A stretch of 64,000 nt of DNA from an uncultured Collinsella sp. (GCA_900548265.1 URKG01000002.1:1-64000); one strand, 5' to 3'; counted from the first letter of the stretch, positions 50,357-59,795 are shown. The notes: generated from the letters alone by a model not told the origin. Made by a program: numbers and translations.

Positions 50357-51147
50357 TGCCTATCGGACCTGCGCGCATGCCGCTCTTCGATCACCTGGGA
50401 GAGCTCCGTCGCCGCCTGACTATCGTGGTCGTGTCGGTGTTTGCCGCCGCCATCGTGCTGTATTTCGCCACGCCCGTGGTGCTCGACATCCTGGAAGACC
50501 CCATCCGCTCCTTTGTGCCGGACGGTAAGTTCTACATCACCACCACGCTCGGCGGCTTTGGCCTGCGCTTCTCGCTGGCCATCAAGATGGCCGTGGTCAT
50601 GTGCACGCCCATGATCATCTGGCAGATTCTGGCATTTTTCCTGCCGGCACTGCGTCCCAACGAGCGCAAATGGGTCGTGCCCACGGTGCTCGCCTCGACG
50701 GTGCTGTTCTTCCTGGGCGCCATCTTCTGCTATTTCATCATCATCCCGGCGGGCTTTGAGTGGCTTATCGGCGAGACCTCGGCCGTCGCCACGGCGCTGC
50801 CCGACCTGGAGAACTACGTCAACATGGAGCTGCTCTTTATGATCGGCTTTGGCGTGGCGTTTGAGCTGCCGCTCATCATCTTCTACCTGTCCGTCTTCCA
50901 CATCGTGTCCTACGCGGCCTTCCGCGGCGCCTGGCGCTACGTGTACGTGGGCCTGCTTGTGGGCTCGGCTGTGATTACGCCCGACGGCTCGCCCGTTACG
51001 CTGGGCCTCATGTATGGTGCCCTGCTCTCGCTCTACGAGATTTCGCTCGCCATTGCCCGCGTGGTCATTACCGCGCGCGAGGGCAAGGAGGGCTTGTTTG
51101 TGAGCCGTCTGGACCTGTTCTCGGACGATGAGGACGACGAGGAGTAA
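50356..51147 (+). CDS. tatC: Sec-independent protein translocase TatC
   Basis: 263 residues, six membrane segments. MPLFDHLGELRRRL at the N-terminus is the signal-peptide-binding region; FYLSVFHIVSY and ITPDGSPVTLGLMYGALLSLYE fit the later helices. It ends with an acidic tail. It receives twin-arginine proteins for export in folded form. The ATG shares a base with the stop of the preceding gene. Confidence 0.96.
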   Translation: MPIGPARMPLFDHLGELRRRLTIVVVSVFAAAIVLYFATPVVLDILEDPIRSFVPDGKFYITTTLGGFGLRFSLAIKMAVVMCTPMIIWQILAFFLPALRPNERKWVVPTVLASTVLFFLGAIFCYFIIIPAGFEWLIGETSAVATALPDLENYVNMELLFMIGFGVAFELPLIIFYLSVFHIVSYAAFRGAWRYVYVGLLVGSAVITPDGSPVTLGLMYGALLSLYEISLAIARVVITAREGKEGLFVSRLDLFSDDEDDEE

Positions 51148-51153
51148 ATCGGT

Positions 51154-51510
51154 ATGCACGAGGTTGGCATTGTCAACGGCATACTCGATACAGTGATTCG
51201 CGCGGCGCGTGGGGCGGGGGCCTCGCGCGCCGTTTTGGTAACGCTGCGTATCGGGGATATGACCGAAGTTGTGCGCGAGGCGCTCGACTTTGCGTGGGAG
51301 ACATTTCGCGATGAGGACCCGCTCACGCGAGGCTGCGAGCTTGCCGTGGAGGAAGTCCATCCACAAAGCGAGTGTCTGGACTGCGGGGAGGTCTTTGAGC
51401 ACGATCGCTTCCATTGCCGCTGTCCCCAATGTGGCGGCGCCAACGTGCGTCTGCTGCACGGCCGCGAGCTCGACATCGCAAGTATCGAAATCGAAACCCC
51501 CGACGATTAG
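51154..51510 (+). CDS. hypA: Hydrogenase/nickel maturation protein HypA
   Basis: 118 residues. MHEVGIVNGIL has the nickel-binding His2. A zinc ribbon is formed by CLDCGEVF and CPQCGGANV. HypA delivers nickel with HypB to [NiFe] hydrogenase or, in some bacteria, urease. It lies 6 bp after tatC. No hydrogenase structural genes are in the window. Confidence 0.93.
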   Translation: MHEVGIVNGILDTVIRAARGAGASRAVLVTLRIGDMTEVVREALDFAWETFRDEDPLTRGCELAVEEVHPQSECLDCGEVFEHDRFHCRCPQCGGANVRLLHGRELDIASIEIETPDD

Positions 51511-51565
51511 CCCGCTAGCCATCTGGTGATGGGGTATAAAGGGGCCAAAGTAAGGAGTGCCGAGT

Positions 51566-52249
51566 ATGGCTGAGAAAACGATTGATATCGCGTCGCCGAT
51601 TCTGTCGCGCAACGAGCGCCTGGCAGATCAGCTGCGACAGCGATTTAAAGAGACAAACACCTATGTGATCAATGTGCTGTCGAGCCCCGGTTCGGGCAAG
51701 ACCACCACGATCCTGGGCACCAACGAGCGCCTGCGCGACAAGGCTGGCCTGCGCTGTGCCGTCATCGAGGGCGATATTGCCTCGGATGTCGACGCCATCA
51801 CCATGAAGGAAGCCGGCATGCCCGCCATCCAGATCAACACGGGTGGCCTGTGCCACCTCGAGGGCAACATGATCATGGAGGCCGTTGACGCGTTCGACCA
51901 GGCGGTGGGCCTTCAAAACATCGACGTCATCTTTATCGAAAACGTGGGCAACCTGGTCTGCCCGGTCGACTTTGACCTGGGCGAGAACCTGTCCATCATG
52001 ATTCTCTCGGTGCCCGAGGGCGACGACAAGCCCATCAAGTACCCGGGCATCTTCCAGCACGCCGGCGCGCAGCTGCTCAATAAGGTCGACGTGGCCCCGG
52101 CTTTCGATTTTGATATGGATAGGTATACTAAGACACTCGATGACCTCAATCCGCAGGCGCCGCGGTTTGCCGTGAGCGCGCGCAAGGGCGAGGGCATGGA
52201 TGCCTGGTGCGATTGGCTCATCGGGCAGATCGAGCAAGCAAGGGCGTAA
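51566..52249 (+). CDS. hypB: Hydrogenase nickel incorporation GTPase HypB
   Basis: 227 residues. P-loop VLSSPGSGKTTTILG, GDIASDVDA, and the metal-binding GGLCHLEGNM (Cys and His of the nickel/zinc site at the dimer face), then ENVGNLVCPVDFDLG and NKVDVAP. There is no N-terminal His-rich or CxxCGC nickel store. TAAGGAGTG precedes the ATG. Works with HypA. Confidence 0.95.
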   Translation: MAEKTIDIASPILSRNERLADQLRQRFKETNTYVINVLSSPGSGKTTTILGTNERLRDKAGLRCAVIEGDIASDVDAITMKEAGMPAIQINTGGLCHLEGNMIMEAVDAFDQAVGLQNIDVIFIENVGNLVCPVDFDLGENLSIMILSVPEGDDKPIKYPGIFQHAGAQLLNKVDVAPAFDFDMDRYTKTLDDLNPQAPRFAVSARKGEGMDAWCDWLIGQIEQARA

Positions 52250-52303
52250 ATCGGCCGCCATACGGGCGGGCGTAGCCGCAGAGACACGAGATAGGAGCCT
52301 CTT

Positions 52304-54880
52304 TTGAAGCTCATCATCGCCGAGAAAAACGACGCCGCGCGTCAGATCGCCGAGCGTCTGTCCACGGGCAAACCCAAAAAGGACAAGGTGTACAACACCG
52401 CCATCTACCGTTTTGAGTGGAAGGGCGAGGAGTGCGTGACCATCGGCCTTGCCGGTCACATCCTTGCGCCCGATTTTTGCGACAGCGTGCTGTTCGATAA
52501 AAAGCTGGGCTGGTATTCGGTTACCGAGGACGGCGAGATGCTGCCGGCCGACATGCCCGATGGTCTGGCACGCCCGCCCTACGACACCAAGCGCAAGCCG
52601 TTTCTTGCCGACGGCATCTCCATCAAGGGCTGGAAGCTCGAGAGTCTGCCGTATCTCACCTGGGCACCCGTCATTAAGCTGCCGGCCGAGAAGGAACTCA
52701 TCCGCTCGCTTAAGAACCTCGCCAAAAAGTCCGACAGCGTCATCATCGCCACGGACTTTGATCGCGAGGGCGAGCTGATCGGTTCGGACGCCCTCAACAA
52801 GGTGCGCGAGGTCGCGCCCGACCTGCCGGTCGCCCGCGCCCAGTATTCTTCGTTTACCAAGGCCGAGATCACGCAGGCCTTCGATAACCTTGTCTCGCTC
52901 GACCAGAACCTGGCCGACGCCGGCGAGAGCCGTCAGCACATCGACCTCATTTGGGGTGCGGTGCTCACGCGCTACCTGACGCTCGCCAAGTTTGGCGGCT
53001 TTGGCAACGTGCGTTCCGCCGGCCGCGTGCAGACGCCGACGCTTGCCCTGGTGGTCGAGCGCGAACGCGAGCGCATGGCGTTTGTGCCCGAGGACTATTG
53101 GCAGATTCGCGGCATGGGTGCCGCGCAAGGCGCTGCCGAGGACGATCGCTTTAAGATCGCGCACAAGACGGCGCGCTTTACCGACAAGGATGCTGCTGAG
53201 ACGGCGTACGGTCACGTTGACGGCGCTACGACGGCAACCGTCGCCGCGGTGACCAAGCGCTCGCGCAAGCAGCAGCCGCCCACGCCGTTTGCGACCACCT
53301 CGCTGCAGGCTGCCGCTGCAGCCGAGGGTATCTCGCCTGCGCGTACCATGCGCATCGCCGAGTCCCTTTACATGGCGGGCCTCATCAGCTACCCGCGTGT
53401 CGACAATACCGTGTACCCCGCGACGCTCGATCTGGGCGCCGTGGTGAGCGACCTGGCAAAGATTAACCCGGCGCTGGCACCCGTGTGCAAAAAGGTACTC
53501 GCCGGTCCCATGAAGCCCACGCGTGGCAAGGTCGAGACCACCGACCACCCGCCTATCTACCCCACGGGCGAGGGCGATCCGTCCACGCTCGACGGCGGCC
53601 AGCGTAAGCTCTACGACCTCATCGCCCGCCGCTTTCTGGCAACGCTCATGGGGCCCGCGAGCATCGAGAACACCAAGCTCGAGCTCGACGTGAACGGTGA
53701 GCCGTTCGTGGCTTCGGGCGATGTGCTCGTGACCCCGGGTTTCCGCGAGGCGTATCCGTATGGACTCAAGCGCGATGAGCAGATGCCGCCGCTGGAGCAG
53801 GGCGATACGGTCGACGTGTTCGACATTAAACTCGAGGCCAAGCAGACCGAGCCGCCCGCGCGCTACAGCCAGGGCAAGCTCGTGCAGGAGATGGAAAAGC
53901 GCGGCCTGGGCACCAAGTCCACACGCGCGAGCATCATCGAGCGCCTGTACGCCGTGCGCTACCTCAAAAACGATCCCGTGGAGCCGAGTCAGCTGGGCAT
54001 CGCCATCATCGATGCACTGACGCAGTTTGCCCCGCGCATCACGAGCCCCGATATGACCAGCGAGCTCGATGGCGACATGACCCGTGTGGAGCGCGGCGAG
54101 GATACCGAAGAGCATGTCGTGGCGCACTCGCGCGCGCTGCTGGCTGGCGTGCTCGACGAGCTGCTCAAGCACACGCAGGAGCTGGGCGACGCCATCAGCG
54201 ACGCCGTCACGGCCGATGCGCGCGTGGGCGCCTGCCCCAAGTGCGGCAAGGACCTGGTTATGAAGACGAGCGCCAAGACCCGTGGCAGCTTCATTGGCTG
54301 CATGGGCTGGCCCGACTGCGACGTGACCTATCCGGTGCCGAGCGGCGTCAAGGTAAGCCCGCTCGAGGGCGAGGCGGCCGTGTGCCCCGAGTGCGGCGCG
54401 CCGCGCATTAAGTGCCAGCCGTTCCGCCAGAAGGCCTTCGAGATTTGCGTGAACCCCACGTGCCCCACCAACTACGAGCCCGACCTTAAGGTGGGCGAGT
54501 GCAAGGTGTGTGCCGAGGCCGGACGCCATGGCGACCTGATCGCACACAAGAGCGAGAAGAGCGGCAAGCGCTTTATCCGCTGCACCAACTATGACGATTG
54601 CGGCGTGAGCTATCCGCTGCCGGCGCGTGGCAAGCTCGAGGCGACGGGCGAGACCTGTCCCGAGTGCGGCGCCCCCATCGTGGTGGTCAACACGGCGCGC
54701 GGCCCGTGGCGCATCTGCGTGAACATGGACTGCCCGACCAAGGAGAAGAAACCCGCCCGCGGCCGCAAGACCACGACTAAGGCGAGCACGGCCAAGAAGA
54801 CGACGGCGGTCAAGAAGACGACCGCCAAAAAGACGACGGCCAAGAAGTCGACTACCAAAAAGACCGCCGCCGACAAGTAG
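52304..54880 (+). CDS. topA: Type IA DNA topoisomerase of the archaeal TopA type, with zinc ribbons and Lys/Thr/Ala tail
   Basis: 858 residues. It opens MKLIIAEKNDAARQIAERLS like archaeal enzymes, not ALVIVESPAK like classical bacterial TopA. TOPRIM acidic motif: ATDFDREGELIG. Catalytic Tyr363 in LISYPRVDNTVYP. Four zinc-ribbon-like Cys groups follow (CPKCGKD..., CPECGAPRIKC..., CKVCAEAG..., CPECGAPIV...). The last about 45 residues are Lys/Thr/Ala-rich. It relaxes negatively supercoiled DNA. TTG start with AGGAGCC 6 bp upstream. Confidence 0.92.
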   Translation: MKLIIAEKNDAARQIAERLSTGKPKKDKVYNTAIYRFEWKGEECVTIGLAGHILAPDFCDSVLFDKKLGWYSVTEDGEMLPADMPDGLARPPYDTKRKPFLADGISIKGWKLESLPYLTWAPVIKLPAEKELIRSLKNLAKKSDSVIIATDFDREGELIGSDALNKVREVAPDLPVARAQYSSFTKAEITQAFDNLVSLDQNLADAGESRQHIDLIWGAVLTRYLTLAKFGGFGNVRSAGRVQTPTLALVVERERERMAFVPEDYWQIRGMGAAQGAAEDDRFKIAHKTARFTDKDAAETAYGHVDGATTATVAAVTKRSRKQQPPTPFATTSLQAAAAAEGISPARTMRIAESLYMAGLISYPRVDNTVYPATLDLGAVVSDLAKINPALAPVCKKVLAGPMKPTRGKVETTDHPPIYPTGEGDPSTLDGGQRKLYDLIARRFLATLMGPASIENTKLELDVNGEPFVASGDVLVTPGFREAYPYGLKRDEQMPPLEQGDTVDVFDIKLEAKQTEPPARYSQGKLVQEMEKRGLGTKSTRASIIERLYAVRYLKNDPVEPSQLGIAIIDALTQFAPRITSPDMTSELDGDMTRVERGEDTEEHVVAHSRALLAGVLDELLKHTQELGDAISDAVTADARVGACPKCGKDLVMKTSAKTRGSFIGCMGWPDCDVTYPVPSGVKVSPLEGEAAVCPECGAPRIKCQPFRQKAFEICVNPTCPTNYEPDLKVGECKVCAEAGRHGDLIAHKSEKSGKRFIRCTNYDDCGVSYPLPARGKLEATGETCPECGAPIVVVNTARGPWRICVNMDCPTKEKKPARGRKTTTKASTAKKTTAVKKTTAKKTTAKKSTTKKTAADK

Positions 54881-54908
54881 CGGCGCAGTCGAAACATTGC
54901 CGAAAACA

Positions 54909-54945
54909 AAAACGAGCGAGGACCCCGCGATCCTCGCTCGTTTTC
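54909..54945 (+). terminator. topA terminator
   Basis: AAAACGAGCGAGGA with TCCTCGCTCGTTTT; the right arm ends in T. It can also work on the minus strand for the zinc-ribbon gene, which ends at 55003. Confidence 0.85.
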
Positions 54946-54949
54946 TAGG

Positions 54950-55008
54950 CAGTCATTGGGGACGTTCTTTAATGAGTAGTCGTTTGAGAACGTCGCATGC
55001 GACTAGTT
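54950..55008. repeat. Degenerate constant-loop hairpin repeats
   Basis: AGTCATT-GGGGACGTTCTTT-AATGAGTAG (54951-54979) is a decayed copy of the CTAGTCATT hairpins with the same GGGGACGTTCTT loop. It is followed by a related piece with GAGAACGTCGC and CTAGT. The end reaches the stop of the zinc-ribbon gene. Confidence 0.6.
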
Positions 55009-55989
55009 CACTTCGACGGGTTTGGCGCCGGGATAGCGCTCCTCAAAGTCTAGACGGTACTTATTGTCATTGGTGCCCGCCACGTTGTCGCGCGACAGTG
55101 GCGTCACGATCTCATTCTTGTGGTCCGCAGGCTTGGCGTATTTCAGGCTGATCTCCCAGGCATCACAGATTGCGTCAATGCGGTGATCCAGGTCGTCGTA
55201 CAGGGCAACGATGTCTTTCCAGGAGCTGTAGTTCTTGGAGCTCGTCGGGACGTCTAGGTCCTCGACGATGTCGTAATACTGCTCGATGGTGTCCTCCGTG
55301 CGCTCGGCGACGTCGGCGAGATTTTGACGGGTGGTTCGATCCTCTTCCAGATAGCTGCCGTTGAAGTTCTGCGCGCAGCCACGGACGTAGTTGTCGAGGT
55401 CTTCGAGCAAGTCGTAGTATTCGCTCAGTCGGCGGTAGAGATTCTGCTCGGAGAGCGTTGCTTCGCCGCCATCCTCGTCGTCGTCATCGTCATCATCGTC
55501 GTACAGGCTGTTGGGATCGCCGAGAGGCTTTAGGTCATCGTCGTCGACGTCATGGTGCAGCTTAGCTACCTCGGCAGTCGTCTGCGTGGCGGCGTTGTCG
55601 AAAGGCTTGATCACAAAGAAAACGACCAGGGCGATGATGATCGCCACCAGCACAACGATAACGGCGATAAGCGGCCCGGTGCCGCTCTTTTTGGGAGCGG
55701 GGGTCTGTGACGAAGCGGGCGCGTATGCGGGAGCCGGCTGCTGTTGGGGCGAGCCGCTCGCGACGGGTATGCGCTGCGTGGTCTCGACGGCTGCGGGGCC
55801 TGCGGCGGGGTCGGGGCGATAGGCGAGGGGGTCGTCCGCCTTGGCTTGCGGCGTATCGAGGGAACCGGTCTGCTCAAAAGCGGGCTGGCTATCGCTTGCG
55901 GTTGTTTGCTCAACGGGTGCACCGCACGAGGTGCAGAACTTGGCATTATCTGCAAGAAGCTTGCCGCACGAGGCGCAATACCGAGACAT
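55003..55989 (-). CDS. Zinc-ribbon membrane protein with acidic extracytoplasmic domain
   Basis: 328 residues. A zinc ribbon at the N-terminus (YCASCGKLL...FCTSCGAPV), a Pro/Ala/Gln-rich linker of about 75 residues, one membrane helix (GPLIAVIVVLVAIIIALVVFF), then an acidic stretch (SLYDDDDDDDDEDGG) and a helical domain. The layout resembles zinc-ribbon proteins common in coriobacteria with unknown roles. GAAAGGAG lies before the chosen start; a longer in-frame start at 56007 lacks it. Confidence 0.8.
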   Translation of the reverse strand: MSRYCASCGKLLADNAKFCTSCGAPVEQTTASDSQPAFEQTGSLDTPQAKADDPLAYRPDPAAGPAAVETTQRIPVASGSPQQQPAPAYAPASSQTPAPKKSGTGPLIAVIVVLVAIIIALVVFFVIKPFDNAATQTTAEVAKLHHDVDDDDLKPLGDPNSLYDDDDDDDDEDGGEATLSEQNLYRRLSEYYDLLEDLDNYVRGCAQNFNGSYLEEDRTTRQNLADVAERTEDTIEQYYDIVEDLDVPTSSKNYSSWKDIVALYDDLDHRIDAICDAWEISLKYAKPADHKNEIVTPLSRDNVAGTNDNKYRLDFEERYPGAKPVEVN

Positions 55990-56058
55990 TGCCACTCCTT
56001 TCGCCACATTTCAATGCAATACGACGATTATACCCAGCGTCCAAAATTCCCCATCATA

Positions 56059-56125
56059 AGTTGCGGTGAAATAGGGACTGTTTGGCGGTCTCAGAGCTTC
56101 AATCAGTCCCTATTTCACCGCAACT
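56059..56125. repeat. 67-bp palindrome, copy 3
   Basis: Starts AGTTGCGGTGAAATAG and ends CTATTTCACCGCAACT. The inner stem reads GGGACTG/CAGTCCC where the first copy has other paired bases, and the centre GCGGTCTCAGAGCTT resembles that of the copy at 12171. Lies upstream of the tmk promoter. Confidence 0.85.
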
Positions 56126-56154
56126 TCGGGGATGCCTCGATGGCTAGGTTGGAT

Positions 56155-56183
56155 TTGGGACGCGCCGAGCACTGGGGTATCAT
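56155..56183 (+). promoter_or_regulatory. Probable tmk promoter
   Basis: TTGGGA (56155-56160) and TATCAT (56178-56183) with a 17-bp gap, giving a leader of about 45 nt. The same GGGTATCATGG string occurs at 59775 before comF. Confidence 0.55.
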
Positions 56184-56235
56184 GGCTTGGTTGATATATC
56201 TGCATTTACGCGCCTTGTAGGAAGGGGCTGCGCCC

Positions 56236-56919
56236 ATGGCTTTTGAGCCCGCTCAACATAGCTTTATCACGCTCGAGGGCGTCGATGGCGCCGGCAAGTC
56301 CACGCAGGCGCGCCTGCTTGCCCGCGCGCTCGAACTCGCTGGCTACCAGGTTGTGAGCCTGCGCGAGCCGGGCGGTACCGCCATCAGCGAAAAGATCCGT
56401 GCTCTGCTGCTCGACCCCGCCAATACGGCGATGGGCGACACTTGCGAGCTGCTGCTGTATGAGGCCGCCCGTGCCCAGCTGGTGCACGAGGTCATCGCGC
56501 CCGCCCTTGCTGCCGGCAAGGTTGTCCTGTGCGACCGCTTCTACGATTCCACGACCTGCTACCAGGCGTTTGCCGATGGCCTCGATCGCCAGATAGTGCG
56601 CGACGCCAACAACCTGGCCGTCGCGGGTACGCACCCGGCGCTCACACTCGTCTATCACATCACGCCCGAGCAGGCGGCGCTGCGCATGGCCGACCGCGGT
56701 GCGGCAGATCGCATGGAGGCTAAGGGCATGGCCTTCCAAGAGCGTGTCTACCAGGGATTTTGCGCCATCGCCGCCGAGGAACCAAACCGCGTAAAGCTCA
56801 TCGACGCGACCGCGTCCATCGAGGACGTCTTCGCGCGGACGGTCGAGCAGGTTCGCGTCTACGGCCTCGACATTTCCCAGGACGCCGTCACCGCCGCGCT
56901 TGCCCAGGAGGCCGAGTAA
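56236..56919 (+). CDS. tmk: Thymidylate kinase
   Basis: 227 residues. P-loop LEGVDGAGKSTQA, the DRX motif in LCDRFYDSTTCYQAF, REPGGTAISEKIR and AADRMEAKGMAFQERV (LID region). It phosphorylates dTMP. The first gene of tmk-holB-ricT, an order also seen in Firmicutes. holB starts 1 bp after its stop. Confidence 0.96.
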   Translation: MAFEPAQHSFITLEGVDGAGKSTQARLLARALELAGYQVVSLREPGGTAISEKIRALLLDPANTAMGDTCELLLYEAARAQLVHEVIAPALAAGKVVLCDRFYDSTTCYQAFADGLDRQIVRDANNLAVAGTHPALTLVYHITPEQAALRMADRGAADRMEAKGMAFQERVYQGFCAIAAEEPNRVKLIDATASIEDVFARTVEQVRVYGLDISQDAVTAALAQEAE

Positions 56920-56920
56920 C

Positions 56921-58048
56921 ATGGCCCCCGCTCAGGCAAGCCTGCTGGCCAAGCTCGACACCCAAGAGCGCGTGCGCGACTTTTTGACCAACGCCGTCGC
57001 CAGCGGCCGCGCATCGCACGCCTACCTGTTTTTGGGCGCTCCCGGCGCCGGCAAGCTCGATGCCGCATGGGCGCTCGCCCAGGCCTTCCTGTGCGAGCAG
57101 GACGGCTGCGGCGCATGCGACAGCTGCGTGCGCGTTGCGCGGCACACGCATCCCGACGTGCACTATTACACGCCCGAGAGCGCCACGGGCTACCTCATTG
57201 CCCAGACCCGCGAGCTGCTCGACGATGTGCTTCTGGCGCCCATCCGTGCCAAGGCCAAGGTCTACATCATCGACCGTGCCGAGCAGCTGCGCGCCAACAC
57301 CGCCAACGCACTGCTCAAAACACTCGAGGAGCCGCCCGAGGGCGTTATGTTCATCTTGTTGGGCACCTCGGCAGACGTGATGCTGCCCACCATCGTGAGC
57401 CGCTGCCAGTGCGTGCCGTTTCGGCTGGTGTCGCCCGCCGTCGCCGCGCAGGCCGTGAGCCGCGCCACCGGTCAGGACCCTGCGCGTTGCCGCATGGCCG
57501 TCGCAGTAGCGGGAAGCCCCGCGCGTGGCATCGAGTTCCTCAAGAGCGCCGAGCGCCAGGACGCCCGCCGTCAGATGGTTCGCGCCATCGATTCGCTCAT
57601 CGCCGCCGACGAGGCCGACGTGCTCAGCCGCGCCAAGTCGCTCATCGTCGCCGTTAAGGCGCCGCTCGCCGAGGTCAAGTCCACGCAGGAAAAGGTGCTC
57701 GAGCAAAACGCCGACTACCTGTCGCGTGGAGCATTGAAGCAGCTTGAGGACCGCAACAAGCGCGAACTCAACGCGCGCGAGCGTTCGGGTATCATGGAAG
57801 CGCTGGCGAGCGCGCGGACGCTCATGCGCGACGTGCTGCTGACGCTTCAGGACGAGGCGGCCGACGTCGTGAACGAAGACGTGCGCGACACGATCGGGCG
57901 GCTTGCCGCCGCGACGAATGTTGCGGGTGCCACCCGGGCGCTCGAGGCGGTCGCGACCGCCGAGCGCAACATCGCCAGAAACGTTACTCCCCAGCTGGCC
58001 ATCGAGGTCATGCTGTTCGATATCAGGAAGGCACTGAAATGCCGTTAG
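56921..58048 (+). CDS. holB: DNA polymerase III delta-prime subunit
   Basis: 375 residues. AYLFLGAPGAGKLDAAWAL (P-loop), zinc-binding CGACDSCVRVARHTHPD, YIIDRAEQLRANTANALLKT and LEEPPEGVMFILLGTSADVML. It is part of the clamp loader. The Met at 56921 is used: it directly follows the tmk stop. Ends overlapping ricT by 10 bp. Confidence 0.92.
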   Translation: MAPAQASLLAKLDTQERVRDFLTNAVASGRASHAYLFLGAPGAGKLDAAWALAQAFLCEQDGCGACDSCVRVARHTHPDVHYYTPESATGYLIAQTRELLDDVLLAPIRAKAKVYIIDRAEQLRANTANALLKTLEEPPEGVMFILLGTSADVMLPTIVSRCQCVPFRLVSPAVAAQAVSRATGQDPARCRMAVAVAGSPARGIEFLKSAERQDARRQMVRAIDSLIAADEADVLSRAKSLIVAVKAPLAEVKSTQEKVLEQNADYLSRGALKQLEDRNKRELNARERSGIMEALASARTLMRDVLLTLQDEAADVVNEDVRDTIGRLAAATNVAGATRALEAVATAERNIARNVTPQLAIEVMLFDIRKALKCR

Positions 58049-59733
58049 TCGTACCCGTTAAGTTTACCTACGCCTCGCGCGACCTGTGGTTTGATCCGCA
58101 GGATCTGGATATCCTCGAGGCCGATTATGCCATTTGCTCCACCGAGCGCGGAACCGAGATCGGCCTGGTCACGGCCGATCCCTTCGAGGTGCCGCAAGAT
58201 GAGATCGGCCAGCCGCTCAAGCCCGTGCTGCGCGTGGCGAGCGACATCGACCTGCAGCTTGCCGACGACCTGGCCATCCAGGGCGACGAGGCCATGGTCG
58301 ATTTCCGTCGTCTGGTCAAAGAGCTCGACCTCGAGATGAAGCCGGTCGGCGTCGAGTACCTGTTTGGCGGCGAGAAGGCTGTGTTCTACTTCGCGGCCGA
58401 GGAGCGCGTCGATTTCCGTCAGCTCGTCAAGGACCTGTCCTCGACGCTGCACATTCGCGTCGACATGCGCCAGATCGGCGTGCGCGACGAGACCCGCCTG
58501 GTGGGCGGCTATGCCCAGTGCGGCCAGGAGCTCTGCTGCACGCGCTTTGGCGGACAGTTTGAGCCGGTTTCGATCCGCATGGCAAAGGAGCAGGACCTGC
58601 CGCTCAACTCGTCCAAGATTAGTGGCGTCTGCGGCCGCCTGATGTGCTGCCTGCGCTACGAGTTCGAGGCGTACAAGGACTTTAAGAGCCGCGCGCCCAA
58701 AAAGAAGACGCTTATCGATACGCCGCTTGGCAAGGCGCGCATCCAGGAATATGACACGCCGCGTGAGCAGCTGGTGCTGCGCCTGGAGAACGGCAAGGTC
58801 TTTAAGGTCAACCTGGCCGATATGACGTGCTCGGAGGGTTGCAAAAAGAAGGCCGCCGAGCAGGGCTGCAACTGCCGCCCCGACTGCGTGACGCGCGACG
58901 TGCTCGAGCGCATCGAGTCGCCCGAGATGCGTCTGGCGCTCATGGAACTCGATCGCGAAAACGGCGTCGACGTGGGCGATGGCCTGTCGAGCGCCGATCG
59001 TCTGGCCGGCACATCGATGCCCAAGCGCCGTCGTCGCGATGCCGAATCCGATGCTCGCACCGCTCAGGGCCAGGGCGAGGGCCGTGGCCGTGGAAAGGGC
59101 CGCGGCAAGGCCGAGGCGCCCGAGACCGAGGGAGCAGCCGATGGCCGTCGCCGCCGCAAGCGCACGGCGTCCGTCGACAATGGCGAGGCCGCGGGTAAGA
59201 ACGCTTCCCGCGAGCGCGAGGCTCAGCAGCCCCAGCAGCAAAATCGCGGCGGTGGCATGAACCCCACGCGCCGTCGTCGCCGTCACCTGTCGAGCGAGGA
59301 GCGCGAGGACGCCTTCCGCGCCGCAGCTGCTCGCGAGGCCGGTGCCGCTCCCAAGGGCGCCTCGGCCTCCGACGCGCCTGCCGACAAGGCTGGCAAGCCG
59401 CGTGGCGAGGAGGAGCGCGCGTCACGTCCGCGTCGTCGCCATTCCTCGGGCGCGCAGCAGAAACCCTCGATTCCTTCTGTGGCCGATCAGGTTTCGGATG
59501 GCGAAGTCAAGGTCACGCGCCGTCGCCCCGGCGATGGCGGAGGAGCTGCCGCCAAGGCTTCGCACGGCGGCGCTCGCGACGAGTGCGAACCGCGTGAGAA
59601 TCGCGGTGGCGAGGGCTCGACCGACCAGGGTCAAAAGCGTCGCCGTCGCCGTCGCTCCCGCAAGCCGCGCCAGGACGGCGGCGAAGGCTCGACCCGCACC
59701 TCGTCCGCACCGCAACCGCCTACCGGCGAATAG
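58039..59733 (+). CDS. ricT: PSP1/RicT-family regulatory iron-sulfur protein with long basic tail
   Basis: 564 residues; the conserved PSP1 part is about 300. Cys motifs QCGQELCCTRFGGQFEPVS and SGVCGRLMCCLRYEF bind iron-sulfur clusters in RicT (YaaT) of Bacillus, where it affects RNase Y and sporulation. The C-terminal 250 residues are disordered, Arg/Ala/Ser/Glu-rich (repeated RRRR groups), perhaps RNA-binding. This tail is much longer than in Bacillus. Starts inside holB. Confidence 0.88.
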   Translation: MPLVVPVKFTYASRDLWFDPQDLDILEADYAICSTERGTEIGLVTADPFEVPQDEIGQPLKPVLRVASDIDLQLADDLAIQGDEAMVDFRRLVKELDLEMKPVGVEYLFGGEKAVFYFAAEERVDFRQLVKDLSSTLHIRVDMRQIGVRDETRLVGGYAQCGQELCCTRFGGQFEPVSIRMAKEQDLPLNSSKISGVCGRLMCCLRYEFEAYKDFKSRAPKKKTLIDTPLGKARIQEYDTPREQLVLRLENGKVFKVNLADMTCSEGCKKKAAEQGCNCRPDCVTRDVLERIESPEMRLALMELDRENGVDVGDGLSSADRLAGTSMPKRRRRDAESDARTAQGQGEGRGRGKGRGKAEAPETEGAADGRRRRKRTASVDNGEAAGKNASREREAQQPQQQNRGGGMNPTRRRRRHLSSEEREDAFRAAAAREAGAAPKGASASDAPADKAGKPRGEEERASRPRRRHSSGAQQKPSIPSVADQVSDGEVKVTRRRPGDGGGAAAKASHGGARDECEPRENRGGEGSTDQGQKRRRRRRSRKPRQDGGEGSTRTSSAPQPPTGE

Positions 59734-59795
59734 CGCCCGTAAACGGATGCAACCTGTCTGACCCCAGCACCTCTGGGTATCATGGCTCTACACCG

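Noticed and set aside
51515..54547. About 1000-codon open frame on the minus strand opposite hypB and topA
   Set aside because: Same reason: it mirrors strongly conserved genes, shows no domain motifs and has no ribosome-binding site of note.
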